This document shows, one piece after another, positions 49,989 to 59,853 of a stretch of 64,000 nucleotides of DNA. The notes beneath the pieces are model-generated. The model saw only the letters and a program-made list of their open reading frames with translations. It had not been told where the DNA came from and did not search any database. The stretch comes from Winogradskya humida (GTDB taxonomy: Bacteria; Actinomycetota; Actinomycetes; Mycobacteriales; Micromonosporaceae), in NCBI RefSeq assembly GCF_016862215.1, contig NZ_BOMN01000143.1:1-64000 (forward strand), written 5' to 3'. Every line of letters starts with the position of its first letter. The stretch's first letter is position 1. Made by a program: the position numbers and the translations under genes.

Positions 49989-52181
49989 TCAAGTGGCGCT
50001 AACGTCCGTTTTGTCCGGCACGCGACGGATAAGGCCGGGCCCACCGGGCCCGTCGGTCTCCCCCTCGGGCCGCGTCCGGTCGGCGGCGTGCTCAAGAACA
50101 CGCAACGTGGTCAGCACGAGCAGCGGCACCGCGACCGCGGCCGCGGCACCCGCGACCCCGAACCCGGCACCCTGCAGCACCCCGGCACCGAGCACCGCGA
50201 CCGTGGTGCCGCCCAGCGCCGCCCGCAGGGCCGGGTGCAGACCGAAGACCCGGTTGAGGCCACCCCACGCCGAGAACTGGCTGAACGCGAGCATCATCGC
50301 CCCGGCGAGCGCCAGGATCGTCAGGGCGCTGTCCAGCGCGTGCCCGCTGGACGCCGCGGCGCGTTCCATCGCCGGGCCGGCCGTGCCGTCGAGCAGCTCC
50401 CCGAGGAACTTGCCGAGACTGCCCCGCTCCGGAACCGCGCGCTGCAGGTCGAGTGCGGCGAAGCCGATGGTGACGGCAAGCCCGGCGACGGTTGCCCACG
50501 CGAACCGCGGGAACGTGAGCCAGCCGCCGGTGCTGATCGCGGCGGCCACACAGACCCCGCCGGTGACGGCTACGGCGCCGACCGGGTCCGCACCCAGGTA
50601 AGGGCTGCCCACCATGATCACCGCGAACCCGCCGACCAGGACCACCACGACGGGACGCCACGGACGCCGTACGAGCTGCGCCACGCACCCCGCCACGACC
50701 AGCGCCCCGGCGACGAACACCCCGAGCCCGACGCTACCCAGCCCGGCGTACCGGGAGCCTTCGATCGCGGAGTACCCCGCCACGCCGTTGAGCTGGAGCT
50801 GCGCGCCCGTCATCAGGTCCACGGCGACCACGACCACGGCGACGGCCGCGACCGTGCCCAGCGGCCACAGCGTGCGCCCGTACCGCGGGGAGAACCGGAT
50901 CGCCGCGGTGCCGGCCGCGACGAACGCGAACGTGAGCGCCGCGAACACCAGAGTCGGGTGCCCGGTGCGCCACCATGGGACCGCGTCGGCCAGCAGCGCC
51001 GCCGGAATGGTCAGCCCGGACGCGATCAGCAGCACCTCGGTGATCCGCACGAGCAGCCGCGACGGGGAGGCGGGACCGGTCGGCCCGGCATGCCGGCGCG
51101 CGCGCATCATCAGCGGCACGACGAGGATGAACAACGCGACCTGCAACGCGGCCAGGCCGAGGTAGAACCGCCCGGTGACACCGGACTGCGCGACGGCACG
51201 CTGGTTGGCGTCGTGGGTGCCGAGCATCGAGGCGGCCGGTGACGCCGCGCGGCCGTCGACGACGCTGGCCGTACGCCCGCCGAACAGCCCGTCCGGCCCG
51301 GCCCGCCCGAGCGCGGTGAGGATCGTCGGGGCCAGGTCGACCAGCTGGACGTAGCCGTCACGGCCGGTGCCCGCGGAGGTGAGCCAGCCACCCTGCCAGC
51401 CCGGGCCCTCCGCGATCGCGACGTGCAGCCGCGCGGTGGTGTCGGTGTCCGAGACCCCGGCGACGACCATCAGGGAATTGCGCGGGCGGGCGGCGAGCAC
51501 CCGGGCGAGCAACGCGTCGGCCTGCGCGACCTTCGCCTGGCGGGCGGCGCCGGACCCGGTCACGGTGCCGAGGTCGACGATGTTGAGCTGGCACAGGTCG
51601 AACACCCCGGCCAGGTCGTCGGGCAGGGTCGGCGAATACCGGTCGACCCGGCCGTACGGGCGGGCGGCAGCCACCGCGGCCCCGGTCCCGACGGCATACG
51701 TGCACCGCTGCGACTCGGCCAGCGCCCCGGGCACCGCGCCGTACGGCTGGGTGTCGTTGGTGCGCACCACGCCGGGCAGCTGCGGCAGGTTCGCGCCGAT
51801 CTTGTCCGGCTGCTCCACAGTCGGGGCCACCGCCGCGCACTGCCCCGTGACGTTGCGGGTGCTCCATACCGAGAAGTTGCCCGCGCCCAGTGTCAGCCAG
51901 CCGTCGTCGGGGCAGGTCGTCGCGTGGGCCGACCGCACGGACAGCCAGCCGACGGCCCCCGCGGTCGCCTCGTGCCACAGCGTCGGGGTGCGTTGCGGGT
52001 CCAGGTCGTCCCAGCGCAGCCCGGCGGCCCCGGCGACGATGACGTAGTCGGCGGTCTTGCCGGAGACCCCGGTGGCCGGACGCAGTGTCAGCCCGGCGAG
52101 ACTCGCGGCGACAGTCAGCACGATCAGCAGATAGGGCACCCACACCCGGCGGTCCCGGGCGATGGCGAACAGGGCCTTCAC
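49989..52181 (-). CDS. Membrane protein with extracytoplasmic alkaline-phosphatase-like domain
   Basis: 730 residues from GTG 52181 (GTGA overlap with the glycosyltransferase stop). One N-terminal membrane helix (about 15-35), an extracytoplasmic domain of about 320 residues, then about 10-12 membrane helices. The soluble part resembles alkaline-phosphatase-superfamily folds (DLDPQRTPTLWHEATAGAVG; GYVQLVDLAPTILTALG near its end), as in sulfatase-like proteins, but the usual metal-binding signatures are weak. Conserved next to mctB/steA/murJ in related genomes as I recall; probably a cell-envelope function. Confidence 0.75.
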   Translation of the reverse strand: MKALFAIARDRRVWVPYLLIVLTVAASLAGLTLRPATGVSGKTADYVIVAGAAGLRWDDLDPQRTPTLWHEATAGAVGWLSVRSAHATTCPDDGWLTLGAGNFSVWSTRNVTGQCAAVAPTVEQPDKIGANLPQLPGVVRTNDTQPYGAVPGALAESQRCTYAVGTGAAVAAARPYGRVDRYSPTLPDDLAGVFDLCQLNIVDLGTVTGSGAARQAKVAQADALLARVLAARPRNSLMVVAGVSDTDTTARLHVAIAEGPGWQGGWLTSAGTGRDGYVQLVDLAPTILTALGRAGPDGLFGGRTASVVDGRAASPAASMLGTHDANQRAVAQSGVTGRFYLGLAALQVALFILVVPLMMRARRHAGPTGPASPSRLLVRITEVLLIASGLTIPAALLADAVPWWRTGHPTLVFAALTFAFVAAGTAAIRFSPRYGRTLWPLGTVAAVAVVVVAVDLMTGAQLQLNGVAGYSAIEGSRYAGLGSVGLGVFVAGALVVAGCVAQLVRRPWRPVVVVLVGGFAVIMVGSPYLGADPVGAVAVTGGVCVAAAISTGGWLTFPRFAWATVAGLAVTIGFAALDLQRAVPERGSLGKFLGELLDGTAGPAMERAAASSGHALDSALTILALAGAMMLAFSQFSAWGGLNRVFGLHPALRAALGGTTVAVLGAGVLQGAGFGVAGAAAAVAVPLLVLTTLRVLEHAADRTRPEGETDGPGGPGLIRRVPDKTDVSAT

Positions 52182-53299
52182 CCGCGGCTCGCCCGGCTGG
52201 TCTCGGTAACCGACGCGTACGCCGCGAGCACGTCGACCACCGTGTCGTGCTCGGTGGGCCACGTGGCGGCCTGCCGCGGCCCGCGCAGCGCAAAGTCGGC
52301 CCGCCGCTCCGGATCGGCCAGCATCTCCCGCACCGCGGTGTCGAGGGCCTCCACGTCACCGGCCGGGATCAGCACCGCGGCGTCACCGACGAGCCCGGGC
52401 AGCCCGCCGACCGCCGTGGCGATCAGCGGCACCCCGGCCCGCAGCGCCTCCTGGGCGAACAGTTGCCGGGCCTCCCAGTCGCTGGTGACCAGCGCGATGT
52501 CGGCGCCGCCGAGCAGGTCGGGCACGTCGGTGCGGTGACCGAGAAAGTGCACTTTCGCGTGCACCTCGGAGGCGCGCTGGGCGAGCCCCATGTAGCTGGG
52601 GCCGGACCCGGCCACGACGGTGACCGGGGCGGGGTCGATGTCACGCCACCGCGCCGCTGCTTCGACGAGCACGTCGTAACGCTTCTGCGGGTGCAGGCGA
52701 CCGACCGAGAGAATCAGGGGCGTGGCGGCGGCGAGGCGGAACTCCGCTCGTACGGCGGAACGGGATCTTTTGGGTGGGGCCGTCTCCAGGGCAGCGACCG
52801 GGGAGAGACGCGCGTTGCGTGCCCCCAGCGCGACAGCGCGTTGCACCAGGTCGTCCGAGGCACCCAGGGTGAGGGTCGCGGAGCGGGCGACGATCCGCTC
52901 GACCAGCGCGGACGCACTGCCCCGCAGCCCCTTGGCGAGCACCGCGTTGTGCCACGTCACGATCAGCGGCGCACCGGGACGCGCGAGTGTGGCGACGAAC
53001 GCCGCCCGCAGCCCGTGCGCGTGGACCACATCGACGGGCCGGCTCGACAGTGCCCGGCGCATGGCCCGGATCGCGCCGGAATCCTGCGGGCCGGGGCTCG
53101 CCGGGATCTCCACCGGCAGGAACTCGGCGCCGGCGGTGGTGAATCCGAACAGCTCGTCGTTGGCGGCGGGCCCGCACACCAGCACGGTGCAGCCCGCGGC
53201 GACCAGGCCGCGCACGAGCGACAGGACGTGCCGGCCCACCCCGCCGGTACTGGAACCCAGCACGAGCGCCACGGATCCTCGCCACGCCGGCTGACTCAC
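52178..53299 (-). CDS. GT4-type glycosyltransferase
   Basis: 373 residues from GTG 53299, with AGGAGGGG upstream and a GTGA overlap with murJ. GT-B fold: N-terminal half with GSSTGGVGRHVLSLVRGLVA and VDVVHAHGLRAAFVATL; C-terminal half with LILSVGRLHPQKRYDVLVEA, VHFLGHRTDVPDLLGGADI and the E-x7-E donor-site region WEARQLFAQEALRAGVPLIA. It transfers a sugar from an NDP-sugar to an unknown acceptor. Being locked between murJ and the phosphatase-like protein, it likely acts in envelope polysaccharide synthesis. Confidence 0.92.
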   Translation of the reverse strand: MSQPAWRGSVALVLGSSTGGVGRHVLSLVRGLVAAGCTVLVCGPAANDELFGFTTAGAEFLPVEIPASPGPQDSGAIRAMRRALSSRPVDVVHAHGLRAAFVATLARPGAPLIVTWHNAVLAKGLRGSASALVERIVARSATLTLGASDDLVQRAVALGARNARLSPVAALETAPPKRSRSAVRAEFRLAAATPLILSVGRLHPQKRYDVLVEAAARWRDIDPAPVTVVAGSGPSYMGLAQRASEVHAKVHFLGHRTDVPDLLGGADIALVTSDWEARQLFAQEALRAGVPLIATAVGGLPGLVGDAAVLIPAGDVEALDTAVREMLADPERRADFALRGPRQAATWPTEHDTVVDVLAAYASVTETSRASRG

Positions 53300-54888
53300 G
53301 AGCGTCCCCTCCTGGTGATCTTCTGGACCACCCTCCTGGTGATCCTCTGGACCGGCGGCCCAAGATCGCGTCGGTCCAGCGGGTACACCACCGCCACGAA
53401 CACGACCGCGACCACGACTGCGCCAAGCATGCCCTGCAACAGGCTCGCCCCGGCTGCCGGGGTGCCGCCCAGCGCCCGGCCCAGGCCCTGCGACGCGGCC
53501 CATCCGGCGGCTCCCGCGGCGAGCGCGGCGGCGATGCCGGCGGTTGTCACCCTGCTCAGCCCGGCGAGGGCGGCCGGGCCGGCGTGGCGGCGCACGGCGA
53601 GCACGAGCAGCAGGCCGATGACCGACATGCCGATCGCGTTCGCGGCGCCCAGTCCGGCGACCTGGTCCGGCTCGGCGAGCACCCCGCAGAGCACGATCGC
53701 GGACACCGCGGCGACGGCCCAGCCCACGGCGGTCGCGGCTGCGGCGGCGATGGTGGCGCCGCGGGCGTACAGGGCACGGGACAGCAGGGCAAATAACGCG
53801 TAACCCAGCAAACCAGGCGCGAACCCGACAATGCCAGGCGCGGCGCCCTGCGCTCCGATCAAATAGGCCGCGGGCCAGGCGACGGCGGCCAGCAGCGCGG
53901 CGCCGAGGCAGGCCAGCAGCACCACCGTGCGCGCAGTGGACGACAAAGCTACGACATATCCGTTTTCGTCTTGTTGCGCGTGCGACGCCGCCAGCCGGGG
54001 GTAGACAGCCGTCGAGAGTGGCACGGCGAGCACCGCCCACGGCAGCAGGAACACCGTCTGCGCCGCGGTATAGATGGTCAGCGGGCCATCCGCAGCCAGC
54101 AGGATCACCACCAGCACCATGATCTGCTGCGCGCCCACCGTCACCGCCCCCGCCCAGCCGAGCCGGACCGCCTGCCGCCCCTCATCACCCGGGAACCGAT
54201 ACGACGGACGCAGCCGCAGCTTCAACCGGCTCAACGGGATCACCAGGCACAGCGCCAGCACGACCACCCCGGCGGTGGTCCCGGCCGACAACCACAGCTC
54301 ACCCGGGCGGGTCAGACCCGCGATGTCGCTGCGCGCCCCGTCGACCAGGGCATAACTCAGGTACGCGCCCATCACGGTCACCGACGACAACAGCGGCGCG
54401 ATCACCGGCCACGCGAAGCGATGATGCGCCTGCAGCGCCCCGGTCAGCACGATCCCGATGCCGTACAGCGGCAACTGCGGAGCGAACACCCGAAGCATCC
54501 GCGCGGCGACCTCCTGATCGGCGACCGGCACGTCGAGCAGCCCGGCGATCGGCCCGGCCAGCAGCGCCACCAGGACCGCAAGCGGCACCATCAGGGTCAG
54601 GACCCAGGTGAGCAGCGCGGACGTGATCTCGCTGACCTGCTCGCGGTCCCGGCCGGCGATCAGCGGCACGACCAGGCTGGCCAGGGCTCCCCCGGCGACC
54701 AGCTCGAAGACGATGTTCGGGATGGTGTTCGCGGCGTTGTAGACGTTGCCCAGCCCGCCGGTGCCGACGGTGTGCAGGAAGACGAAGGTGCGGCCGAACC
54801 CGGCGATGCGGGCCAGGATCGTCAGCACGGTGATGACCGCGGCGGCACCGGCGAGCCCGGCGGCCCGCGAGCGGGTGGCGGTGGTCAC
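53296..54888 (-). CDS. murJ: MurJ/MviN-type lipid flippase
   Basis: 530 residues from GTG 54888 (GTGA overlap with the upstream gene). About 14 membrane helices. MVF signature: TVLTILARIAGFGRTFVFLH near the N-terminus, NVYNAANTIPNIVFELVAGG, ALVVPLIAGRD-like VVPLIAGRDRE, and YGIGIVLTGALQAHHRFAWP. It flips polyprenyl-linked intermediates such as lipid II. Together with the adjoining MraY-like and glycosyltransferase genes it may instead serve a secondary cell-wall polymer, since actinobacteria usually have another murJ near the chromosome end. Confidence 0.88.
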   Translation of the reverse strand: MTTATRSRAAGLAGAAAVITVLTILARIAGFGRTFVFLHTVGTGGLGNVYNAANTIPNIVFELVAGGALASLVVPLIAGRDREQVSEITSALLTWVLTLMVPLAVLVALLAGPIAGLLDVPVADQEVAARMLRVFAPQLPLYGIGIVLTGALQAHHRFAWPVIAPLLSSVTVMGAYLSYALVDGARSDIAGLTRPGELWLSAGTTAGVVVLALCLVIPLSRLKLRLRPSYRFPGDEGRQAVRLGWAGAVTVGAQQIMVLVVILLAADGPLTIYTAAQTVFLLPWAVLAVPLSTAVYPRLAASHAQQDENGYVVALSSTARTVVLLACLGAALLAAVAWPAAYLIGAQGAAPGIVGFAPGLLGYALFALLSRALYARGATIAAAAATAVGWAVAAVSAIVLCGVLAEPDQVAGLGAANAIGMSVIGLLLVLAVRRHAGPAALAGLSRVTTAGIAAALAAGAAGWAASQGLGRALGGTPAAGASLLQGMLGAVVVAVVFVAVVYPLDRRDLGPPVQRITRRVVQKITRRGRS

Positions 54889-55715
54889 GGAGTCGGGCGC
54901 CGGCCCAGCGCGTCGGCCGCGCGCAGCCACGGGGTGTCCTGGATGACCTTGGTGAAGCTGACCTTCTCACTCGCCGCGGTCAGCCCGGCGAGCACGCTCA
55001 GCGCGACCGCCCGCCCGAACGTCCCGGTCTTCGCCACGAGTGCGACCCCGAGCAGCGCACCCAGCGCGTTGGCACCGGCGTCACCCAGCATGATGTCCTC
55101 GCCCAGGTCGGCGGGAAGCAGTGCGGTGCTCGCCCCGAGCGTCCCGGCGGCGATCCCGCCCGCGCGACCCACGAGCAGCGGCGCGCCGATAATGGTCCCG
55201 GCCTTGATCGCCCGGCCAGGCCGCAGATCGAGCAGGTTCAGCAGATTCGCGCTCCCGGCGATCACTCCCGCTCCGAGCAGCACATTCATCGTGCCTTTAC
55301 GTACGCCCGGAGCCCGCGACAACAGCACCGACGCCGCCAGCCCCGCCGCACCCACCCCGGCGATCTTCACGAGCCCGCTGGTGACCCGCCCGTCCCGCAA
55401 CGCCGCGAGGTGCCCCTTGAAGCCCTTCGCCGCCTTCTGCTCCGGCCGGTTGCCGACGATGTCGTCGTAGAAACCGACCGCCCCGGACGCGGCCCCCGCG
55501 ACGACGACCGCGGCGGCGGCAGCGGCCCCCGGAGCACCCAGCGCGGCACCCAGCGTCGCCCCTGCCGCGAGAGCCGGACCACCCGCGAGAGTGACCGTGC
55601 GGCCGTGGAAGTTGGTGCGCTGCAGCTGACCGGCGTGCGGGTCGTGGCGGATCCAGGCCAGCGCGGCGCGGGCCGCGAGCGCCCCGAACCCGGACGACGT
55701 CACCCTGCCGGCCAT
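54885..55715 (-). CDS. MraY/WecA-like sugar-1-phosphate transferase
   Basis: 276 residues from ATG 55715 (GGGAG eight bases upstream). About 8 membrane helices. Catalytic features of the polyprenyl-phosphate transferases: Asp-Asp in GFYDDIVGNRPEQKAAKGFK, Asn-rich ANLLNLLDLRPGRAIKA and GEDIMLGDAGANALGALLGV. It is shorter than MraY (about 360). It would transfer a sugar phosphate to a lipid carrier. The next gene is murJ, overlapping by four bases. Confidence 0.8.
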   Translation of the reverse strand: MAGRVTSSGFGALAARAALAWIRHDPHAGQLQRTNFHGRTVTLAGGPALAAGATLGAALGAPGAAAAAAVVVAGAASGAVGFYDDIVGNRPEQKAAKGFKGHLAALRDGRVTSGLVKIAGVGAAGLAASVLLSRAPGVRKGTMNVLLGAGVIAGSANLLNLLDLRPGRAIKAGTIIGAPLLVGRAGGIAAGTLGASTALLPADLGEDIMLGDAGANALGALLGVALVAKTGTFGRAVALSVLAGLTAASEKVSFTKVIQDTPWLRAADALGRRPTP

Positions 55716-55786
55716 GCGTGTACTCCCTGCGCTCGCCTCACCCACGTCATCGCAGGCCCACCGAGTGTAGGGGAACGGCCCCAGCG

Positions 55787-56731
55787 TCAGCTGGCGACCA
55801 CGGGGACGCGCGAGGTCGACCCGGCCGCGACGCCGTACTGACCGATCTTGCCGGCGATCAGCCGCTCGACCACGGTCAGCGCGGTCGCGAGCTGGCCCTG
55901 GGGGGTGCTGGCGTTGTCCACCGTGGAGATCTTGACGACCAGCGCCGGGTCGCCGCGCACCGCGGAGACCAGGTTGCCGTCGCCGGAGCCGGTGCCGGCC
56001 ACCAGCACCGGGTGCTCCGCGGGCAGAAACCCGGTCAGGAACTGCCCCGTCAGGGTGACGGCGTTCTTGTTCTTCGCGGCCGCCTTGCTGTCCGACGGCG
56101 GCTGCCCCGACACGATCACGGTCGCCTCGGCACCCGGGACGATCTTGTCGCTGACCGTGATGTAGCCGGGCTCGGTGTACGCGGTGAGCACGGCGGTCAG
56201 GTCCGCGGGGGTCACCGCGACCGTCTTCGTCAGCAGTGCCTCCGCCAGCAGCGCGCTGGAGGTCTCCACCCCGTCGCTGTTGAGCGGGAGCACCTCGGAC
56301 GGCACCGTCGGCTGCGACGCCCGCTCAGCGAGCTCCAGCATCTCCAGCGAGTTGTCCGGGTCGAAGAACTTGTCCTCGATCGAGAGCTGCCCGGTGATGG
56401 TGGCGCCGGCGGTGGTCAGCATCTTGGTCACGCCGTCGGCGTAGTCCTTGCCGGTGGGCAGCACGACGACCAGGAGGCGGCGGTTGGCCAGCTTGCCGTT
56501 GAGCAGCGCCGGTGACACCTCGGTGACGAACTCCTGGCTGCGGTTCAGCTCGTCGCGGTACTGGTTGGCCTGGTCGCGGTAGTTGCTGTTGTCCTTGTTC
56601 AGCGAGTCGACCCGGGCCTTGAGGTTGTCGGCCACCGGGCCGTTGAGCGCGGTCGTGCCCACCACCAGGCCGATGGCCAAGGCGAGGAAGACCGCGGTGA
56701 GCGACACCACGTGGTACCGGAAGTTGATCAC
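55787..56731 (-). CDS. MctB-like outer-layer copper transport/envelope protein
   Basis: 314 residues from GTG 56731 with AGAGG upstream. Signal-anchor: NFRYHVVSLTAVFLALAIGL, the invariant N-terminus of the MctB family, followed by a coiled coil (about 35-70, LKARVDSLNKDNSNYRDQAN) and an alpha/beta domain with RRLLVVVLPTGKDYADGVTK. M. tuberculosis MctB affects copper resistance, but family members elsewhere are structurally linked to envelope growth. The order steA-mctB is strongly conserved. Confidence 0.9.
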   Translation of the reverse strand: MINFRYHVVSLTAVFLALAIGLVVGTTALNGPVADNLKARVDSLNKDNSNYRDQANQYRDELNRSQEFVTEVSPALLNGKLANRRLLVVVLPTGKDYADGVTKMLTTAGATITGQLSIEDKFFDPDNSLEMLELAERASQPTVPSEVLPLNSDGVETSSALLAEALLTKTVAVTPADLTAVLTAYTEPGYITVSDKIVPGAEATVIVSGQPPSDSKAAAKNKNAVTLTGQFLTGFLPAEHPVLVAGTGSGDGNLVSAVRGDPALVVKISTVDNASTPQGQLATALTVVERLIAGKIGQYGVAAGSTSRVPVVAS

Positions 56732-56759
56732 GCCAAAGCCTCTTGGTCCGTCGGGCTGG

Positions 56760-57938
56760 TCAGAACAGCTGTCCTAGTTGGAAGACCAGATTGTCCCACC
56801 ACTCGGACACCACGGAGAGATAGGCCTTGCCGACGGTGGACACGGCCACCGCGGAGGCCAGCGCCGCGATGGCGGACAGCACGAGCAGCAGCAGCGACGA
56901 CCCGGAGATGTTCTGCTTGTAGAGCCGGCTCACGCCCTTGGCGTCGACCAGCTTCCCGCCGACCTTGAGCCGGGTCAGGAACGTCGACGCCATGCCGCCG
57001 CGGCCTTTGTCGAGGAACTCGACCAGGTTGGCGTGCGTGCCCACCGCCACGATCAGCGTGGCGCCCTTGTCATCGGCGAGCAGCATTGCCAGGTCCTCGC
57101 TGGTGGCGGACGCCGGGAACGTGATCGCCTCGACCCCGAGCGCCTGCACCCGGGCCAGACCCGGCGCGCGCCCGTCGGTGTAGGCGTGCACGATCACCTC
57201 GGCACCGCAGCGCAGCACGTCGTCGGTGACCGAATCCATGTCCCCGATGATCATGTCGGGGGTGTAGCCGGACTCCACCAGAGCGTCGGCGCCGCCGTCC
57301 ACGCCGATCAGCACCGGCTTGAACTCCCGGATGTACGGGCGCAGCACGTCGAGGTCGGCCTTGTAGTCGTAACCGCGCACCACGATCAGCACGTGCCGGC
57401 CGGCGACCTTCGTCTCGACGTCGGGCACACCGACACCGTCGAGCAGCAGCTCACGCTCCTGCTTCAAGTAATCCATGGTGTTGGCCGCGAACGCCTCGAG
57501 CTGCACCGACAGGCCCTCACGGGCGTCGGCCATCGAGGCCGCGACGCTCTGCGCGTCCTGCCGGATGCCGGTGGCGACCGCCTCGCCGTTCAGCAGGACC
57601 GCGTCGTTCTCGATCGCGACGACGTCACCCTCGCTGAGCCGGTCGAACAACTCGTCACCGAGATTGTCGACCAGCACGATGCCGGCCTGGACCAGCACCT
57701 CCGGCCCGAGATTGGGGTAACGCCCGGAGATCGACGGCTTCGCGTTGAGCACCGCGGCGACCCCGACGGCGACCAGCGAGTCGGCGGCGACCCGGTCGAT
57801 GTCGACGTGGTCGATGACCGCGATGTCACCGGGGCGCAACCGCCCGACCAGGCGCTTGGTCCGGCGGTCGAGACGAGCGGTGCCGGACAGGTCCCCGGCT
57901 TCGACACTCCGGGTCCGGCGCAAGGTGGGAAGTCGCAT
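56760..57938 (-). CDS. steA: SteA-family cytokinetic/cell-separation protein
   Basis: 392 residues from ATG 57938 (MRLPTLRRTRSVEAGDLSGT), the family's normal start; an ATG nine bases earlier is possible. A thiamin-pyrophosphokinase-like fold is seen in LIGVDGGADALVESGYTPDM and GDMDSVTDDVLRCGAEV. One C-terminal membrane helix region (ISGSSLLLLVLSAIAALASA) is followed by a short tail with EWWDNLV. In Corynebacterium SteA works with SteB in cell separation; the MctB-like gene downstream occupies the SteB-like position. Confidence 0.93.
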   Translation of the reverse strand: MRLPTLRRTRSVEAGDLSGTARLDRRTKRLVGRLRPGDIAVIDHVDIDRVAADSLVAVGVAAVLNAKPSISGRYPNLGPEVLVQAGIVLVDNLGDELFDRLSEGDVVAIENDAVLLNGEAVATGIRQDAQSVAASMADAREGLSVQLEAFAANTMDYLKQERELLLDGVGVPDVETKVAGRHVLIVVRGYDYKADLDVLRPYIREFKPVLIGVDGGADALVESGYTPDMIIGDMDSVTDDVLRCGAEVIVHAYTDGRAPGLARVQALGVEAITFPASATSEDLAMLLADDKGATLIVAVGTHANLVEFLDKGRGGMASTFLTRLKVGGKLVDAKGVSRLYKQNISGSSLLLLVLSAIAALASAVAVSTVGKAYLSVVSEWWDNLVFQLGQLF

Positions 57939-58043
57939 CCACGCCATCCTGACACGCCGGATCGAACGCCTCGCACCCGACATGCACAACGTCACCCCCG
58001 AAAGGGGCATGACCGGCCAACCCCCCACCTTTTGCCGAGTCGT

Positions 58044-59789
58044 TCAGCCCCGCTTCTCACGGTCCGCAACCGCCAGCAGCTCCTCGGCATGCGCGATGCC
58101 CAGATCCGAATCCGGCAGACCCGCCAGCATCCGGGCCAGCTCCCGCGCCCGGTCGGTCTCCTCCACGATCTTCACCCCACTGGTGGTGATCGCGCCGCCG
58201 GTGTCCTTCTGCACCACCAGGTGCCGATCGGCGAACGCCGCCACCTGCGGCAGGTGGGTCACGACCAACACCTGATGGGTACGCGCCAAGCGAGCCAGCC
58301 GCCGTCCGATCTCCACCGCGGCCTGACCACCCACACCCGCGTCGACCTCGTCGAACACCAGCGTCGGCGGCCCACCGGCACCGGCGAACACCACCTCGAT
58401 GGCCAGCATGACCCGCGACAGCTCGCCGCCCGACGCGCCCTTCTGCAACGGCAACGCCGGCGCCCCCGGGTGCGCGATCAGCCGGATCTCGATCTCGTCG
58501 GCGCCGTCCGGGCCCACCGCGAGCTCGTCGATCACCGGCTCGTCACGGCCCGCCGTGCGCGCCAGCACCTCGATCTCCACCCGCGAGTGCGGCATCGCCA
58601 GCCCGGCCAGCTCCACCGTCACCTGCCCGGAGAACCGCCCGGCCGCCTCGACCCGCGCCGCCGTCACCCGGCCCGCCAGCTCGGCGACCTGTGCCGCCAG
58701 CCGCACCCGCTCCTTGTCGAGCTCCTCGAGCACCTCGTCGGAGGTGTCCAGCAGCGCCAGCCGGGAACGTGCGTGATCGGCCCACGCGATGACACCCTCG
58801 ACGTCGTCGGCGTACTTACGGGTCAGCGCCCGCAGCGCCGCGCGCCGCTCGTAGATCGTCTCCAGCCGCGCCGGGTCGGCGTCGAGCTGGCTCAGATAGG
58901 CCGACAGCTCCGAGGACACATCGGCGACCAGCGTCGCCGCCTCCTCGATGCGCCCCGCCAGCTCCGCCAGCGCCGGGTCGACCGAGGCCTGCGCCTCCAG
59001 GGTGCGTTTCGCGGTGCCCAGCAACTGGGTCGCGTCGAGCCCCTCGTCGGTCTCCTCCACGCCACCCGCGAGAGCCTGCCCCGCCAGCGCCGCCGCCGTG
59101 CGCAACCCCTCGGCGTGCTCGAGGCGCTGCACCTCCGTGCGCAGATCCTCGTCCTCACCCGGCTGCGGATCCACCCGGGTGATCTCGTCGAGACCCAGCT
59201 TGAGCAGCTCGGCCTCCTGGGTGCGTTCGCGGGCGTTGCGGCGCCGGTCGGCGAGATCGTCCACCACCGTGCGCCACTGCGCATACGCCTGCCGGTAGGT
59301 CTCCAGCAGCTTCTCGTGATCGGGGCCCGCATAACGGTCGAGCTGCGCCCGCTGCTCGGCCGGGCGCAGGATCCGCAACTGGTCCGACTGCCCGTGCACC
59401 GCGACGACCTGCTCACCGACCTCGGTCAGCATCGCCACGGGCATACTGCGCCCGCCGACGTGCGCCCGCGACCGGCCCTCGATCGTCACCGTGCGGCTCA
59501 GCAGCACCGAACCGTCGTCGTCGACCTCGCCGCCGGCGTCCGTGATCCGGGCCTGCACCGAATCGGCGAGCCGCCCGTCAAGCCGCAGGCGGCCCTCCAC
59601 CACCGCGCGCCCGGGGTCGGCGCGCACTCGTCCGGCGTCGGCCCGGCCCCCGAAGAGCAGGCCGAGACCGGTCACCACCATCGTCTTACCCGCGCCGGTC
59701 TCGCCGGTTATCGCGTTCATGCCCGTGGTCAGCCGCAGCGTCGTGTCATCAATGACGCCGAGCCCGGTGATCCTGAGTTCCTCCAGCAC
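58044..59789 (-). CDS. recN: DNA repair protein RecN
   Basis: 581 residues from GTG 59789 (VLEELRITGLGVIDD), the family start; upstream TTG 59819 and GTG 59813 are possible. SMC-like: Walker A ITGETGAGKTMVVTGLGLLF, two coiled-coil arms (about 155-350), ABC signature KGASGGELSRVMLAIEVVFA, Walker B PTLVFDEVDAGVGG and the H-loop VVTHLPQVAAFADRHLVV. Acts in double-strand break repair. Standard neighbour of nadK and tlyA. Confidence 0.96.
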   Translation of the reverse strand: MLEELRITGLGVIDDTTLRLTTGMNAITGETGAGKTMVVTGLGLLFGGRADAGRVRADPGRAVVEGRLRLDGRLADSVQARITDAGGEVDDDGSVLLSRTVTIEGRSRAHVGGRSMPVAMLTEVGEQVVAVHGQSDQLRILRPAEQRAQLDRYAGPDHEKLLETYRQAYAQWRTVVDDLADRRRNARERTQEAELLKLGLDEITRVDPQPGEDEDLRTEVQRLEHAEGLRTAAALAGQALAGGVEETDEGLDATQLLGTAKRTLEAQASVDPALAELAGRIEEAATLVADVSSELSAYLSQLDADPARLETIYERRAALRALTRKYADDVEGVIAWADHARSRLALLDTSDEVLEELDKERVRLAAQVAELAGRVTAARVEAAGRFSGQVTVELAGLAMPHSRVEIEVLARTAGRDEPVIDELAVGPDGADEIEIRLIAHPGAPALPLQKGASGGELSRVMLAIEVVFAGAGGPPTLVFDEVDAGVGGQAAVEIGRRLARLARTHQVLVVTHLPQVAAFADRHLVVQKDTGGAITTSGVKIVEETDRARELARMLAGLPDSDLGIAHAEELLAVADREKRG

Positions 59790-59853
59790 AGGGCGAACAG
59801 TATCGGTGCCCACCGACAATTGCCCACCGGCATCCCACCGGAGACGACGCTGA

